A stretch of DNA of 64,000 nt, from contig NZ_CP035282.1 in the NCBI RefSeq assembly GCF_004103715.1, positions 372,001 to 436,000 of the forward strand. Direction: 5' to 3'. The notes under the pieces were generated by a model that did not search any database, had not been told where the DNA came from, and was given only the letters and a program-made list of their open reading frames with translations. A program made the position numbers and the translations under genes. The stretch's first letter is position 1, and each line of letters begins with the position of its first letter. Source of the DNA: Acidilutibacter cellobiosedens. Lineage in GTDB: Bacteria > Bacillota > Clostridia > Tissierellales > Acidilutibacteraceae. Shown here in pieces: positions 1 through 9,109 of the stretch.

Positions 1-611
1 TGCTGGCCACACTTTTTATATATTTTTTAGCGTGGAAGGAAGGTGTTGTACCAACGAGATTGATACTGGCCGGAGTTGCCGTTTCTTCCTTATTGGGAGC
101 GGGAACAAACGCTTTGATGACGTTTTATCCAAACAAAGTGGCAGGAGTTATAGGCTTCATGGTGGGTGGCCTTTCATCTACTACGTGGCAGCAGGTAAAA
201 ATTATATTTCCTTATGCAGCTATAGGGATTTTTTTGATTTTATTGATACCAAACAAACTGAATATACTGATGATGGGAGACGAAGTAGCTACAAGCCTTG
301 GATTAAATGTTGAAAGAACAAGGTTTGCCTTTATTATAATTTCGTCCTTATTGGCAGGAAGTGCTGTAAGCGTTGTAGGGCTTTTAGGATTTGTAGGATT
401 TATAGTACCACATATGACGAGATTGTTTATAGGTTCTGATTATAGATATTTACTGCCGGCAGTTATTTTTACGGGAGCTACTGTAGTCATGCTATGTGAT
501 ACCCTCGCAAGAGTAATGTTTGCACCTATGGAAATACCTGTAGGAATTATAATGTCAGCATTGGGAGCTCCGTTTTTCTTATATTTACTAAGAAGAAAGA
601 AGGAGTATTAA
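1..611 (+). CDS. FecCD/BtuC-type ABC importer permease, 5' end cut by window
   Basis: Membrane permease of an iron-siderophore, heme or cobalamin importer. The open frame runs in from the left edge (first complete codon at position 3), so only about the last 203 of the usual ~330 residues are visible. The visible part is hydrophobic with several membrane helices, a typical GLLGFVGFIVPH stretch and a family-like C-terminal end at IPVGIIMSALGAPFF. A TTG at position 60 is internal and not the start. The gene is followed after 2 bp by its ATPase, which confirms the operon. The exact substrate cannot be told from this fragment, because the binding protein lies outside the window. Confidence 0.9.
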   Translation, partial: LATLFIYFLAWKEGVVPTRLILAGVAVSSLLGAGTNALMTFYPNKVAGVIGFMVGGLSSTTWQQVKIIFPYAAIGIFLILLIPNKLNILMMGDEVATSLGLNVERTRFAFIIISSLLAGSAVSVVGLLGFVGFIVPHMTRLFIGSDYRYLLPAVIFTGATVVMLCDTLARVMFAPMEIPVGIIMSALGAPFFLYLLRRKKEY

Positions 612-613
612 AT

Positions 614-1396
614 ATGGAATTAAAAGTTGAAAACTTAGATGTGAATTATGGAGACAAGAATGTTGTGAAAAATATAAGCTTTAATGTAGATTCCGGACAA
701 ATAGTTACCGTTATAGGGCCTAACGGTTCAGGAAAATCAACTTTAATTAAAGCTATGGGCAGATGCTTAAAGCCGGCAAGAGGTAATATCTACTTAGACG
801 GAACCAATATCAAGGATATGAATACTAAGGTCATTGCTCAAAAACTATCTATGCTGCCCCAGGTAAAGAATATAGCATCCGATATATCTGTGGAAGAATT
901 GGTATCATACGGCAGGTACCCTCATTTAAAATTTGGGAAAAGGCTTAGTAAAGAAGATACGGATATAATAAATTGGGCGTTGGAAAAAACCGGTCTTATT
1001 CCGTTGAGAAAAAGATTTGTTACAACCTTGTCGGGAGGAGAAGAACAGAGAGCGTGGTTAGCCATGTCTTTGGCTCAAAGGCCTAAGATACTTATGCTCG
1101 ATGAGCCTACTACATTTCTTGATATATCCTATCAGGTAGAAATTTTAGAATTGGTAAGGGAATTAAACAGAACACTGAGATTAACGGTAGTGATGGTTTT
1201 GCATGATTTAAACCAAGCCGCAAGATATTCGGATACAATTTTGGTTATAAAAGACGGTAAGCTATGGAATCAAGGGCCGCCGGATAAGATAATGGATGAG
1301 AAATTATTAAGAGAAGTTTTTAAAATAGAAGCGGACATATATGATGATAAAGTAAATAATTGTCCTTATTTTATTCCTAAAAATGTTATTGGTTAA
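614..1396 (+). CDS. ABC importer ATPase, FepC/BtuD type
   Basis: Cytoplasmic ATPase that powers the FecCD-type permease just upstream (2 bp gap). In the 260 residues I see Walker A GPNGSGKST, the signature LSGGEEQRAWLAMSLAQ, Walker B ILMLDEPTTFLD and an H-loop at VMVLHDLNQAARY. The order and the FLDISYQ continuation are those of iron-siderophore, heme and vitamin B12 importers. The start ATG at 614 has AAGGAG-like sequence about 9 bp upstream, inside the end of the permease gene. Length is normal and nothing is broken. Substrate unknown. Confidence 0.93.
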   Translation: MELKVENLDVNYGDKNVVKNISFNVDSGQIVTVIGPNGSGKSTLIKAMGRCLKPARGNIYLDGTNIKDMNTKVIAQKLSMLPQVKNIASDISVEELVSYGRYPHLKFGKRLSKEDTDIINWALEKTGLIPLRKRFVTTLSGGEEQRAWLAMSLAQRPKILMLDEPTTFLDISYQVEILELVRELNRTLRLTVVMVLHDLNQAARYSDTILVIKDGKLWNQGPPDKIMDEKLLREVFKIEADIYDDKVNNCPYFIPKNVIG

Positions 1397-1471
1397 AATT
1401 TTGTCCTTATTTACTTTTTGAGGAATCAATTATATTATTGATATAAATAATATATTAAGGAGTTGAATTTA

Positions 1472-2548
1472 ATGATACAGGAAAGACTTAAAAAGGTTTT
1501 AGAAATTATGGAAAAGAAGAAATTGCCTCAGATTATAGTTTCCGATCCGTCAGCTATATTTTATCTTACAGGGAAATGGATTTTTCCCGGGGAAAGAATG
1601 CTTGCACTTTATATAACGTTAAATGGGGATAATAAACTGTTTGTAAATGAATTATTTCCAATAAGCGAAGACTTGGGACCGGAAATTGTATGGTACAATG
1701 ATGTGCAGAATCCTGTAGATGTATTGGTGAAATATATTGAAAAGGATAAGCCAATGGGTATTGATAAGAATTGGCCTGCTCATTTTCTGTTGAAGCTTAT
1801 GGAACTAAAAGGCGGCACTGTATTTGTAAATGCTTCCGAGATTATAGATAGAGTAAGGATGTGCAAAGATGAAACTGAAAAACAACTTATGAGAAGTGCT
1901 TCAAAATTAAATGACACTGCCATGGATAAAATGGTTAAACTTGTGCCAAAGAAATATTCGGAAAAGAAAATGGGGAAAATACTTTCTGACATATGGGATG
2001 AATTAGGAGCGGAAGGCCATTCCTTTGACCCTATTGTAGGATATGGCGCTAATGCAGCAGATCCACATCATACAATGGATAATTCAACTGTAAAAGAAGG
2101 GGACTGTGTTGTAATTGATATGGGCTGCAGAAAGGATTCCTATTGTTCCGATATGACAAGGACCGTTTTTTATAAATATGCATCGGAACACAGCAAAGAA
2201 GTTTATAATGTAGTTCTTGAAGCAAATAAAAGAGGAATCGAAAAAGTTAAAGCAGGAATAAGATTTTGTGATATAGATGAAGCAGCAAGAGATTATATTA
2301 CGAAAAAAGGATATGGAAAATATTTCACCCATAGACTCGGACATTCCATAGGAATAGATGTTCATGATTTTGGGGATGTTTCTTCGGCTAATACTGATAT
2401 AGTTCAGCCGGGGCAAATTTTTTCTATTGAACCCGGGATTTATATACCGGGAGAAGTGGGAGTCCGTATAGAGGATTTGGTAATTGCTACTGAAGACGGG
2501 TGTGAAGTGTTGAATCATTATCCCAAGGACTTGATAATAGTAGAATAA
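1472..2548 (+). CDS. M24 family metallopeptidase (Xaa-Pro aminopeptidase-like)
   Basis: Cytoplasmic two-metal peptidase expected to remove N-terminal residues from proline-containing peptides. The N-terminal third is the creatinase/prolidase-N type and the C-terminal part is the pita-bread fold. Metal ligands are visible in order: the two Asp of VIDMGCRKDSYCSDMTRTV (about 216 and 226), His in HRLGHSIGIDVHD (about 290), Glu in IEPGIY (about 319) and Glu in VRIEDLV (about 333). I chose the ATG at 1472 because AAGGAG lies at 1457-1462, nine bases upstream; an in-frame TTG at 1463 overlaps no better site. 358 residues, normal length. It stands before the HutP-family gene and fits a peptide-degrading lifestyle. 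Confidence 0.9.
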   Translation: MIQERLKKVLEIMEKKKLPQIIVSDPSAIFYLTGKWIFPGERMLALYITLNGDNKLFVNELFPISEDLGPEIVWYNDVQNPVDVLVKYIEKDKPMGIDKNWPAHFLLKLMELKGGTVFVNASEIIDRVRMCKDETEKQLMRSASKLNDTAMDKMVKLVPKKYSEKKMGKILSDIWDELGAEGHSFDPIVGYGANAADPHHTMDNSTVKEGDCVVIDMGCRKDSYCSDMTRTVFYKYASEHSKEVYNVVLEANKRGIEKVKAGIRFCDIDEAARDYITKKGYGKYFTHRLGHSIGIDVHDFGDVSSANTDIVQPGQIFSIEPGIYIPGEVGVRIEDLVIATEDGCEVLNHYPKDLIIVE

Positions 2549-2607
2549 TATAAAATTAGGAGAATTTACGATAAAAGTACAAAATAATATAAATTGGGGG
2601 TATAATA

Positions 2608-3024
2608 ATGGCATTTGATAGTTTTGATGTTGCTAAAGCCGCAATAACTCTTGCCATATCTTCAAGAGCTTCTGAAGAATCGATAATAAAGGATCTGAAA
2701 AAAAGAGGCATACTTTCCGTAGCGGTAGATATAGGAGGAGATTTTAATTCCTCTATTCCTAAGATAATAGAAAGGGCTGTTGTGGCTTCAAAGAGAAGCG
2801 GAGTTATAAAGGAGTGCCATGTTCATGAAGGTGCTGTAATCGGAGCAACAAGAGAAGCATTGATGCAAATAGGACTGAAAGCCAACGGGTACAATATAGG
2901 GGGAAAGATTGGAGTAGCACGAGCCGGAGAGCATTTGAGCGTATGTATTTTTATGAGTATGGGTCTTTTATATTTAAACGATATAGTTATAGGTCTTGCT
3001 CATCGAGCTATACCGGATCTATAA
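2608..3024 (+). CDS. HutP-family RNA-binding regulator
   Basis: A 138-residue protein of the HutP superfamily, recognised by GVIKECHVHEGAVIGATREAL, the glycine-rich YNIGGKIG segment and GEHLSVCIFMSMGLLYLNDIVIGLAHRAIP. In Bacillus subtilis HutP is a hexameric, histidine- and Mg-dependent RNA-binding antiterminator of the hut operon; that function is known only for the family founder. Here no histidine-utilisation gene is adjacent. Downstream lies a promoter, a UAG-rich leader and a terminator hairpin in front of an ABC importer, which may be its target (inference). The start has GGGGG at 2596-2600. Could also act in trans elsewhere. Confidence 0.82.
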   Translation: MAFDSFDVAKAAITLAISSRASEESIIKDLKKRGILSVAVDIGGDFNSSIPKIIERAVVASKRSGVIKECHVHEGAVIGATREALMQIGLKANGYNIGGKIGVARAGEHLSVCIFMSMGLLYLNDIVIGLAHRAIPDL

Positions 3025-3072
3025 TAGTTTATCAAATATTATAAATTTTCCAAATGGAACATATTTTTTATG

Positions 3073-3101
3073 TTGACATTTTAGGTTTTATATAATAAAA
3101 T
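3073..3101 (+). promoter_or_regulatory. Sigma-A-like promoter for the TrpX-type importer
   Basis: TTGACA at 3073-3078 and TAAAAT at 3096-3101 are separated by 17 bp, an ideal spacing. An overlapping TATAAT at 3091 is too close (12 bp). Transcription would start near 3108 and give a leader of about 125 nt that holds four UAG triplets (3140, 3153, 3156, 3160) and the hairpin at 3172-3202 before the importer genes. Confidence 0.6.
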
Positions 3102-3171
3102 CTAATTTAAAATTATTTAAATTTTTAAACGGTTTATTGTAGGATGGAAGGGTAGTAGGTAGTATATTTTT

Positions 3172-3202
3172 AAAAAAGCTGAATACTATTGTCAGCTTTT
3201 TT
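3172..3202 (+). terminator. Intrinsic terminator or attenuator in the importer leader
   Basis: An 11-bp stem, AAAAAAGCTGA paired with TCAGCTTTTTT, encloses a 9-nt loop and runs straight into T residues. It sits between the promoter at 3073 and the importer start at 3234, so it is more likely an attenuator than the end of the HutP-family gene. The loop sequence ATACTATT can also pair with GGTAGTAT just upstream (about 3158-3165), so an alternative fold is possible. Regulation is inferred; the hairpin itself is plain. Confidence 0.65.
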
Positions 3203-3233
3203 TATATAAAAAACATAATTGGAGGATGGTAGT

Positions 3234-4247
3234 ATGGTAAATAAGCAAAAATTGTCAGTTTTTTTAACAGTTCTTATGTTGTTCACTTCTTTAGCTGCAG
3301 GTTGCAGCAATTCCAAATCTCAAAATCAAAGTAAGGAAAACAAAGTAGTAGAAATAGGTATAATGCAGATAAGCGAACATCCCGCATTGGATTCATCAAG
3401 ACAAGGCTTTATAGATGCTTTGAGTTCAAAAGGATTAAAGGATGGGGAAAATATTAAAATAGATTTTCAGAATGCCCAAGGGGATATTCCTACAGCCCAA
3501 ACTATTGCTCAAAATTTTGTATCGGCGAAAAAAGATATTATATTTGCAATAGCTACACCTACGGCCCAAGCAGCTTATAATGCTACAAAGGATATACCCA
3601 TAATTATAACTGCCGTTACGGATCCTGTAGATGCGGGTTTAGCCGAATCTTTGGATAAATCGGGAACAAATGTTACAGGAACAAGTGACGCCACTCCTAT
3701 GGATAAACAGTTTGAACTCCTTAAAAAATTAATTCCAAATGCCAGAAAGGTAGGCATCTTGTATAATACAAGCGAAAGAAATTCTGAGATACAAGTAGAA
3801 ATGGCCAAAAAATTGTCCGATAATTATGGATTTGAAATAGTGGAAAACGGAATTACAAGTACAAATGAAGTCGTTCAAGCTATTGATTCTATTAAAAAGA
3901 AGATTGACGTTCTTTATGTTCCCACAGACAATTTAATAGTTTCGTCTATGGCCATTATTTCACAAAAATGTACGGAGGCCGGCATACCCATTATAGGGTC
4001 TGAAAAGGGACAAGCAGAAAACGGAGCTCTTGCTGCGGAAGGGATAGACTATTATAAACTTGGGTTTCAGACGGGACTTATGGCTGTCAAAGTTATAAAT
4101 GGTTCCAAACCTAAAGACATACCAATAGAAACTCTTAAGGATACTTCTCTTACAATAAATTCAGATGCTGCAAAGAAATTAGGAATATCAATACCTGATG
4201 AATTAATGAAAAAAGCCGAAGTAGTACAAGGTGGTGTTGAAAATTGA
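3234..4247 (+). CDS. ABC transporter substrate-binding lipoprotein, TrpX-like (ABC_sub_bind family)
   Basis: Extracytoplasmic binding protein tethered as a lipoprotein. The N-terminus has a basic start, a hydrophobic stretch and a lipobox at SLAAGC, followed by a Ser/Asn/Lys-rich linker. The mature part carries the family pattern EIGIMQISEHPALDSSRQGF, then a two-lobed fold. The ATG at 3234 is preceded by GGAGG at 3221-3225; the in-frame TTG at 3219 lies upstream of this site. 337 residues. Known relatives bind tryptophan, tyrosine or other small ligands, so the substrate here is open. Its stop overlaps the permease start. Probably controlled by the leader hairpin upstream. Confidence 0.88.
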   Translation: MVNKQKLSVFLTVLMLFTSLAAGCSNSKSQNQSKENKVVEIGIMQISEHPALDSSRQGFIDALSSKGLKDGENIKIDFQNAQGDIPTAQTIAQNFVSAKKDIIFAIATPTAQAAYNATKDIPIIITAVTDPVDAGLAESLDKSGTNVTGTSDATPMDKQFELLKKLIPNARKVGILYNTSERNSEIQVEMAKKLSDNYGFEIVENGITSTNEVVQAIDSIKKKIDVLYVPTDNLIVSSMAIISQKCTEAGIPIIGSEKGQAENGALAAEGIDYYKLGFQTGLMAVKVINGSKPKDIPIETLKDTSLTINSDAAKKLGISIPDELMKKAEVVQGGVEN

Positions 4248-5161
4248 GTAGCTTTTGGATAGGAATATTAGAGCAAGGTCTCTTATTTTCGATTATGGTT
4301 TTAGGAGTTTATATAACTTATAAAGTACTTGATTTTCCGGATTTATCTGTTGACGGAACCTTTCCTTTAGGAGCATCTGTAACTGCCATGCTTCTACTTA
4401 GAGGATATAATCCTTTACTGTCATGCCTTGTCTCTCTTTGTGCAGGCATGGCAGCCGGATTTGTTACGGGAATACTGAATGTTAAGCTGAAAATAACAAA
4501 TCTACTTTCGGGTATATTGGTTATGTTAAGCCTTTATTCCGTAAATTTGAGAATCATGGGTAAATCCAATACTCCCTTGTTTAATGTAAAAACAATTTTT
4601 TCGGGGAATATGCCGCCGATATTTGTCATACTTGTATTTGCCTTAGTTGTTAAGATATTTCTTGATTTATTTTTTAAGACAAAATTTGGATTTATATTAA
4701 AAACTGCGGGAGATAATTATAAAATGGTGACTTCCCTTGGTGTGGATATTGATAAGGTGAAAGTGATAGGGATAATGATGTCTAACGGGTTGGTTGCCTT
4801 GGCAGGTTCTGTCATGGCTCAGTACCAGCGTTTTTCAGATGTAGGAATGGGAAGCGGCATAGTAGTTATGGGACTTGCTTCGATTATAATAGGGGAAACA
4901 ATTCTAAGAGTTTTTCCCTTTAAGCTGGGAACGGCTTGTGCCATTTTAGGTTCCATACTTTATAAAGCGAGTATAGCTGCGGCTTTGAAAGCAGGACTGC
5001 CTGCCACGGATTTGAAACTTATCACTTCTGCTGTAGTTGTGGTTGCCTTAGGACTTTATAATAACGAGCTGAGAGCAAAAGTCAGGAAATGGTTAAAGGA
5101 TTTAGTGGCCGGAGGGATAAAAAATGCTGAAAATACAAAATCTGCAAAAAACTTTCAATAA
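4244..5161 (+). CDS. ABC transporter permease, TrpY-like
   Basis: Integral membrane permease of the branched-chain-type (BPD_transp_2) fold and partner of the binding protein before it and the ATPase after it. 305 residues with about eight hydrophobic segments and the conserved LDFPDLSVDGTFPLGA and AGDNYKMVTSLGVD stretches typical of the TrpXYZ-type family. The start is TTG at 4244, overlapping the previous stop (TGA at 4245-4247), so translation is probably coupled. It overlaps the ATPase gene by 38 bp at its end. Substrate unknown. Confidence 0.88.
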   Translation: MSSFWIGILEQGLLFSIMVLGVYITYKVLDFPDLSVDGTFPLGASVTAMLLLRGYNPLLSCLVSLCAGMAAGFVTGILNVKLKITNLLSGILVMLSLYSVNLRIMGKSNTPLFNVKTIFSGNMPPIFVILVFALVVKIFLDLFFKTKFGFILKTAGDNYKMVTSLGVDIDKVKVIGIMMSNGLVALAGSVMAQYQRFSDVGMGSGIVVMGLASIIIGETILRVFPFKLGTACAILGSILYKASIAAALKAGLPATDLKLITSAVVVVALGLYNNELRAKVRKWLKDLVAGGIKNAENTKSAKNFQ

Positions 5162-5918
5162 AAATACAGTCAATGAAAATAAACTTTTTAAGGGATTATG
5201 CCTTAGTGTAGAAAAAGGAGATTTTATAACAATAATAGGAAGTAATGGAGCAGGAAAATCTACTCTTTTAGATATCATTTCGGGAAGTGTGCCTTGTGAC
5301 GGAGGTTCAATATTTTTAGGAGAACAAAAAATATCAAATATGTCTGAATATAAGATCAGCAGATTTATAGGAAGAGTATTTCAAGACACTAAAATTGGGA
5401 CATCGCCTTCTATGACAGTATTGGAAAATATATCTATGGCATTAAATAAAAATAAAAGATATGGTTTTTCTTGGGGGATTGAAAAGAAGAAAATACCGGA
5501 TATAAAGATTCTCCTCTCGGAGTTATCTTTGGAGTTGGAAAATAAGTTGAATATAAAAGTAGGACTTCTATCTGGAGGACAGAGGCAGGCTTTATCTCTT
5601 TTAATGGCTTCTTTGTCAAATCCCTATCTTCTGCTTTTAGATGAACACATGGCGGCATTAGACCCTAAGACTTCAAATATTATTGAAAACCTCACAGATA
5701 AGATAATTAAGAGGGGAAATATAACAACCCTTATGGTTACACATAATCTTAAACAGGCTGTAGCCATGGGAAATAGACTTGTTATGATGCACAGAGGAAG
5801 GATTATTTTGGATATAAAAGGGGAAGAAAAAAAATCTATTACTCCGGAAAAACTTTTAAGCTTATTTACGGAGAAAGAATCAGGGGATATAATTAGTGAC
5901 CGCTTGATGTTCGCATAA
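5124..5918 (+). CDS. ABC transporter ATPase, TrpZ-like
   Basis: Cytoplasmic ATPase for the TrpX/Y-type importer. 264 residues with Walker A GSNGAGKST, signature LLSGGQRQALSLLMA, Walker B LLLLDEHMAALDP and H-loop VTHNLKQAVAMG. The DEH in Walker B (instead of DEP) is the usual form in this subfamily. The start ATG at 5124 lies inside the permease gene, with GGAGGG about 9 bases upstream. A hairpin terminator at 5931-5957 closes the operon. Confidence 0.88.
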   Translation: MLKIQNLQKTFNKNTVNENKLFKGLCLSVEKGDFITIIGSNGAGKSTLLDIISGSVPCDGGSIFLGEQKISNMSEYKISRFIGRVFQDTKIGTSPSMTVLENISMALNKNKRYGFSWGIEKKKIPDIKILLSELSLELENKLNIKVGLLSGGQRQALSLLMASLSNPYLLLLDEHMAALDPKTSNIIENLTDKIIKRGNITTLMVTHNLKQAVAMGNRLVMMHRGRIILDIKGEEKKSITPEKLLSLFTEKESGDIISDRLMFA

Positions 5919-5930
5919 TCGGTAAAATGA

Positions 5931-5957
5931 AAAAACATGATCTCAGATCGTGTTTTT
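5931..5957 (+). terminator. Intrinsic terminator after importer operon
   Basis: An 11-bp stem (AAAAACATGAT with ATCGTGTTTTT, one G-U pair), loop CTCAG and a run of seven Ts. It lies 12 bp after the ATPase stop. Confidence 0.8.
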
Positions 5958-6038
5958 TTATTTTAGTTGGCCGTATTTATATTATAATATATATATATAC
6001 CTTTGCTCCATTCAAAATTAAAAAATTAGAGGATAAAT

Positions 6039-6773
6039 ATGAAAGATAATAAATATTTTTTAGGAATCAAGGGGAATAAAATATTTTATAGGTTAATCAA
6101 AACCAAGCGGAAAACTGTAGGGATAACCATTGATGAAAAAGGTGAAGTCAAGGTATCCGTACCTTTGTATATTGACGAAGAGAAAATCAGGGAAATAGTA
6201 CAACAAAAAGCTCCTTGGATTGAGAAAAAAATAAATGAAATTCGAAGTATGAATTTAAATACAGTGCATAGAGAGTTCACTGACGGTGAAAGCCTCTTTT
6301 ATCTTGGAAAGGAATATGTCTTTAAAATAATAAAGGAAGATTTAAATGTACCTAAAGTAATAATCAATGGTAATATTATTGAAATGTATATAAGTGAAAA
6401 CCTGCTTAAAGAAAACTCAAAACAGGTGATAAAGGAAATATTAATTAAATGGTACAGACAGAATTTTGCTGAAATTGTTAAAGACAGAATTGAAAAATAT
6501 TCTTTATTGCTAAAAGTGAAATATAAGAAAATAAAAATAAAGGATCAAAAAACTTTGTGGGGAAGCTGCAGTACAAAGGAAAATATTAATCTCAATTGGA
6601 GATTAATTATGGCGCCTTTTCCTATAATTGATTATGTAGTTGTACATGAGCTTTGTCATCTGAGATTTATGAATCATTCCAAGGATTTCTGGGCTCTTGT
6701 GGAATCTGTTATGCCTGATTATCCTGAAAGAAGAGAATGGTTAAAAGTGAACGGATATAAACTGACATTGTAG
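6039..6773 (+). CDS. YgjP-like (DUF45) zinc metallopeptidase
   Basis: A soluble SprT/M48-related metalloprotein of 244 residues. The zinc site VVHELCHLRFMNHSKDFW (HExxH with a downstream H) is near residue 205, preceded by the family pattern WGSCSTKENINLNWRL. The N-terminal half, with IKTKRKTVGITIDEKGEVKVSVP, is the usual YgjP beta-rich part. The physiological substrate of this widespread family is not established. It looks like a single-gene unit between two terminators. AGAGGA sits about 8 bases before the ATG. Confidence 0.87.
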   Translation: MKDNKYFLGIKGNKIFYRLIKTKRKTVGITIDEKGEVKVSVPLYIDEEKIREIVQQKAPWIEKKINEIRSMNLNTVHREFTDGESLFYLGKEYVFKIIKEDLNVPKVIINGNIIEMYISENLLKENSKQVIKEILIKWYRQNFAEIVKDRIEKYSLLLKVKYKKIKIKDQKTLWGSCSTKENINLNWRLIMAPFPIIDYVVVHELCHLRFMNHSKDFWALVESVMPDYPERREWLKVNGYKLTL

Positions 6774-6874
6774 GATTGACCTATTAAACCATTATAGAAC
6801 TGTAGGAATGATGGAAGGGGCTGTAAGCTGGCTTAATAGATGGTTGTTTAAAATTTTATTTTGGGAGGTGTATT

Positions 6875-7774
6875 ATGGCAAATACAGTTTGGTCGGAAAA
6901 TATTCAGGGAATTTTAAATCTCGATTTAAGCAGGGAAATGAGATTTAGAGATGACAGAAAGAATTTATATTTGAACTTGCTTGGCCTTAAAGAAGGAATG
7001 ACTGTAGTTGACATCGGATGCGGGCCTGGAACCCTTACGAGAAAATTATCCTGCTGGCTTGGAGAAAAGTCAAGAATAATAGGGATAGACAGAGACACAA
7101 AATTTATTGATTATGCAAGGAATAAAGCAATGGAACAAAACCTTCACAATATAAATTATATTGAAGGGGATGCGCTAAGTTTACCGTTGGAAGATAATTC
7201 GGTTGATGCATGTATATCATACACTGTAATTGAGCATTTGCCTAATCGAGAATTTTTATCCGAGCAAAAAAGGGTGTGCCGTTTAAAGGGAAGAGTATCC
7301 GTAATGTATGCAAGACCTGATAAATACATAAAAACCGAACCGAATTTGTTGCTAAGCCCAAGTGAACGGGAGGAAGAACTTTTATCCAAACTGTTTAAGA
7401 CAACATATGAAGTTGGTGAAAGATATCATGTAGGAAAATACTGGCCGGATTCTGTGGAACTGCCTAAACTATTCGAAAAAATAGGTTTTAAGGATATTCA
7501 GGCAGATGCTGTTGCAATTCCTATTGCCACTGACGATTCAAGAAATTGTTATGAAGAAAAAATTAAAATCGTTGAAGGAGAAATGAAGCAACTTTTTGAA
7601 AGCATCGATATAGGATTAAAATCGAATAGTGATGGATTGACAAGTCGGGAATTAATGGAATTAAGACAGTTAGTCTCAGGCAGATTTAATAAAAGGATAA
7701 ATTTTATAAAAGAAGGGGTAAGCCTTTGGGATTATACGATTGTGATATCCCAAATAGTTTCAGGTTCAAAGTAG
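6875..7774 (+). CDS. Class I SAM-dependent methyltransferase
   Basis: 299 residues. SAM-binding motif I VVDIGCGPGTLTRKL is near residue 46, motif II GIDRDTKFIDYARNKA follows, then EGDALSLPLEDNSVDACIS and the UbiE/type 11-like YTVIEHLPN. The C-terminal 120 residues carry no domain I recognise and may set substrate choice. GGGAGGTG before the ATG fixes the start. It stands alone, with a terminator at 7835-7883. Substrate unknown. Confidence 0.85.
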   Translation: MANTVWSENIQGILNLDLSREMRFRDDRKNLYLNLLGLKEGMTVVDIGCGPGTLTRKLSCWLGEKSRIIGIDRDTKFIDYARNKAMEQNLHNINYIEGDALSLPLEDNSVDACISYTVIEHLPNREFLSEQKRVCRLKGRVSVMYARPDKYIKTEPNLLLSPSEREEELLSKLFKTTYEVGERYHVGKYWPDSVELPKLFEKIGFKDIQADAVAIPIATDDSRNCYEEKIKIVEGEMKQLFESIDIGLKSNSDGLTSRELMELRQLVSGRFNKRINFIKEGVSLWDYTIVISQIVSGSK

Positions 7775-7834
7775 TCTTAAGAGAAGTTTATTATGAAATA
7801 AGATTGATTAAATATTAAGAAGATTATGTATTAT

Positions 7835-7883
7835 AAATAAAGAAAGCTGTCGATTTGTGTAAAATCAACAGCTTTCTTTATTT
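7835..7883 (+). terminator. Intrinsic terminator after methyltransferase
   Basis: A long hairpin: AAATAAAGAAAGCTGT (7835-7850) pairs with ACAGCTTTCTTTATTT (7868-7883), with further pairing GATTT/AAATC inside. The rest of the 311-bp gap (7775-8085) is AT-rich and should carry the promoter of the peptide operon; I cannot pick a convincing -35/-10 pair in it. Confidence 0.8.
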
Positions 7884-8085
7884 CTCAAATATCTTTTATG
7901 CGTTAATTCAGCAAACTGCATATAAACGATTATATAATTTTGTTCATCTTTACATAGGCCAAATGCGTTTTAAGTGATAGAATAGAAAAAATAACAATAA
8001 GAATTCAGAATTAATTAAATCATTATACAAATGAAATTTATATTGATGAAATATTTATATTAGAAGGCAAGGGAGGAAACATGTA

Positions 8086-9027
8086 ATGATTTTAAAACAA
8101 GTTATAGAAATATTTGAGTTGTTGGATAAGCCGAGTGCTAATGGTGGCGAGGTTGCAAAATATATCGAAAATTATGGAAACGATAACCTAAAAGTAAATG
8201 TGGAAACTGTAAAGGGAAAACAAGGAAGTACGGATTTTATAAAAATTTTAATAAAAGGGAAAAATGGGAAAAGTAATAATGGCTCCGCAAAGACATTGGG
8301 CATAATCGGGAGATTGGGAGGATTAGGAGCAAGGCCGGAGATGAATGGATTTGTTTCTGATGGAGATGGAGCGTTGACTGCACTTTCGGCTGCATTAAAA
8401 TTAGTTGATATGAATACAAAAGGAGATATTTTAGAGGGTGATGTGATAGTTGCAACTCATATATGCCCTGATGCTCCGACACTAAAGCATTATCCGGTTT
8501 ATTTTATGGATTCTCCTGTAGATATGGATACTATGAATAGGTTGGAAGTTTCAGATGAAATGGATGCAATATTGGCTATAGACACAACTAAAGGAAACGA
8601 AATACTCAACTACAGAGGGTTTTCAATATCACCGACAGTGAAAGACGGATATATTCTAAAGGTTAGTAATGACATTATAAATATTATGAAAAGAGTGACG
8701 GGGAAACCCCCTGTAGTATTCCCCCTTTCACAGCAGGATGTAACTCCTTATGGCAATGAGTTATATCACTTAAACAGTATTCTTCAACCTTCTACTACAA
8801 CCAGTTCACCGGTAGTGGGGGTTGCCATAACAACTGAAACATCTGTAGCCGGTTGTGCCACAGGTTCAACTCAAGTTACTGATGTGGAGACGGCAGGTAG
8901 ATTTGCCATAGAAATTGCTAAAGAATACGGGCAAGGGAAGTGTAGTTTCTACGATGAAAAAGAATTTGAATTATTAATTAAACTGTATGGAGAAAACAGA
9001 AGATTTCAAAGGAAAGGGAATATATAG
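8086..9027 (+). CDS. DUF1177 family protein, first gene of the peptide operon
   Basis: 313 residues matching DUF1177, with the hallmark IGRLGGLGARPEMNGFVSDG near residue 82, VATHICPDAPTLKH and the late GVAITTETSVAGCATGSTQ. The family has no established reaction to my knowledge. It is commonly seen beside peptide importers and AroM proteins, as here, so a role in handling an imported peptide or amino-acid derivative is inferred. GGGAGG at 8071-8076 supports the start at 8086; the ATG at 8081 is followed at once by a stop. Confidence 0.85.
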   Translation: MILKQVIEIFELLDKPSANGGEVAKYIENYGNDNLKVNVETVKGKQGSTDFIKILIKGKNGKSNNGSAKTLGIIGRLGGLGARPEMNGFVSDGDGALTALSAALKLVDMNTKGDILEGDVIVATHICPDAPTLKHYPVYFMDSPVDMDTMNRLEVSDEMDAILAIDTTKGNEILNYRGFSISPTVKDGYILKVSNDIINIMKRVTGKPPVVFPLSQQDVTPYGNELYHLNSILQPSTTTSSPVVGVAITTETSVAGCATGSTQVTDVETAGRFAIEIAKEYGQGKCSFYDEKEFELLIKLYGENRRFQRKGNI

Positions 9028-9109
9028 TTTTAAATACTAAATATGTTGATAACTCAGTGAACAACTATATTTAGGTTAAAATAATGATTTATTATGAGGA
9101 GGAAAAGGA

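Noticed and set aside
3102-3233. T-box riboswitch in front of the TrpX-type importer
   Set aside because: The leader is only ~125 nt and I see no T-box core (AGGGTGGnACCGCG-like) sequence.
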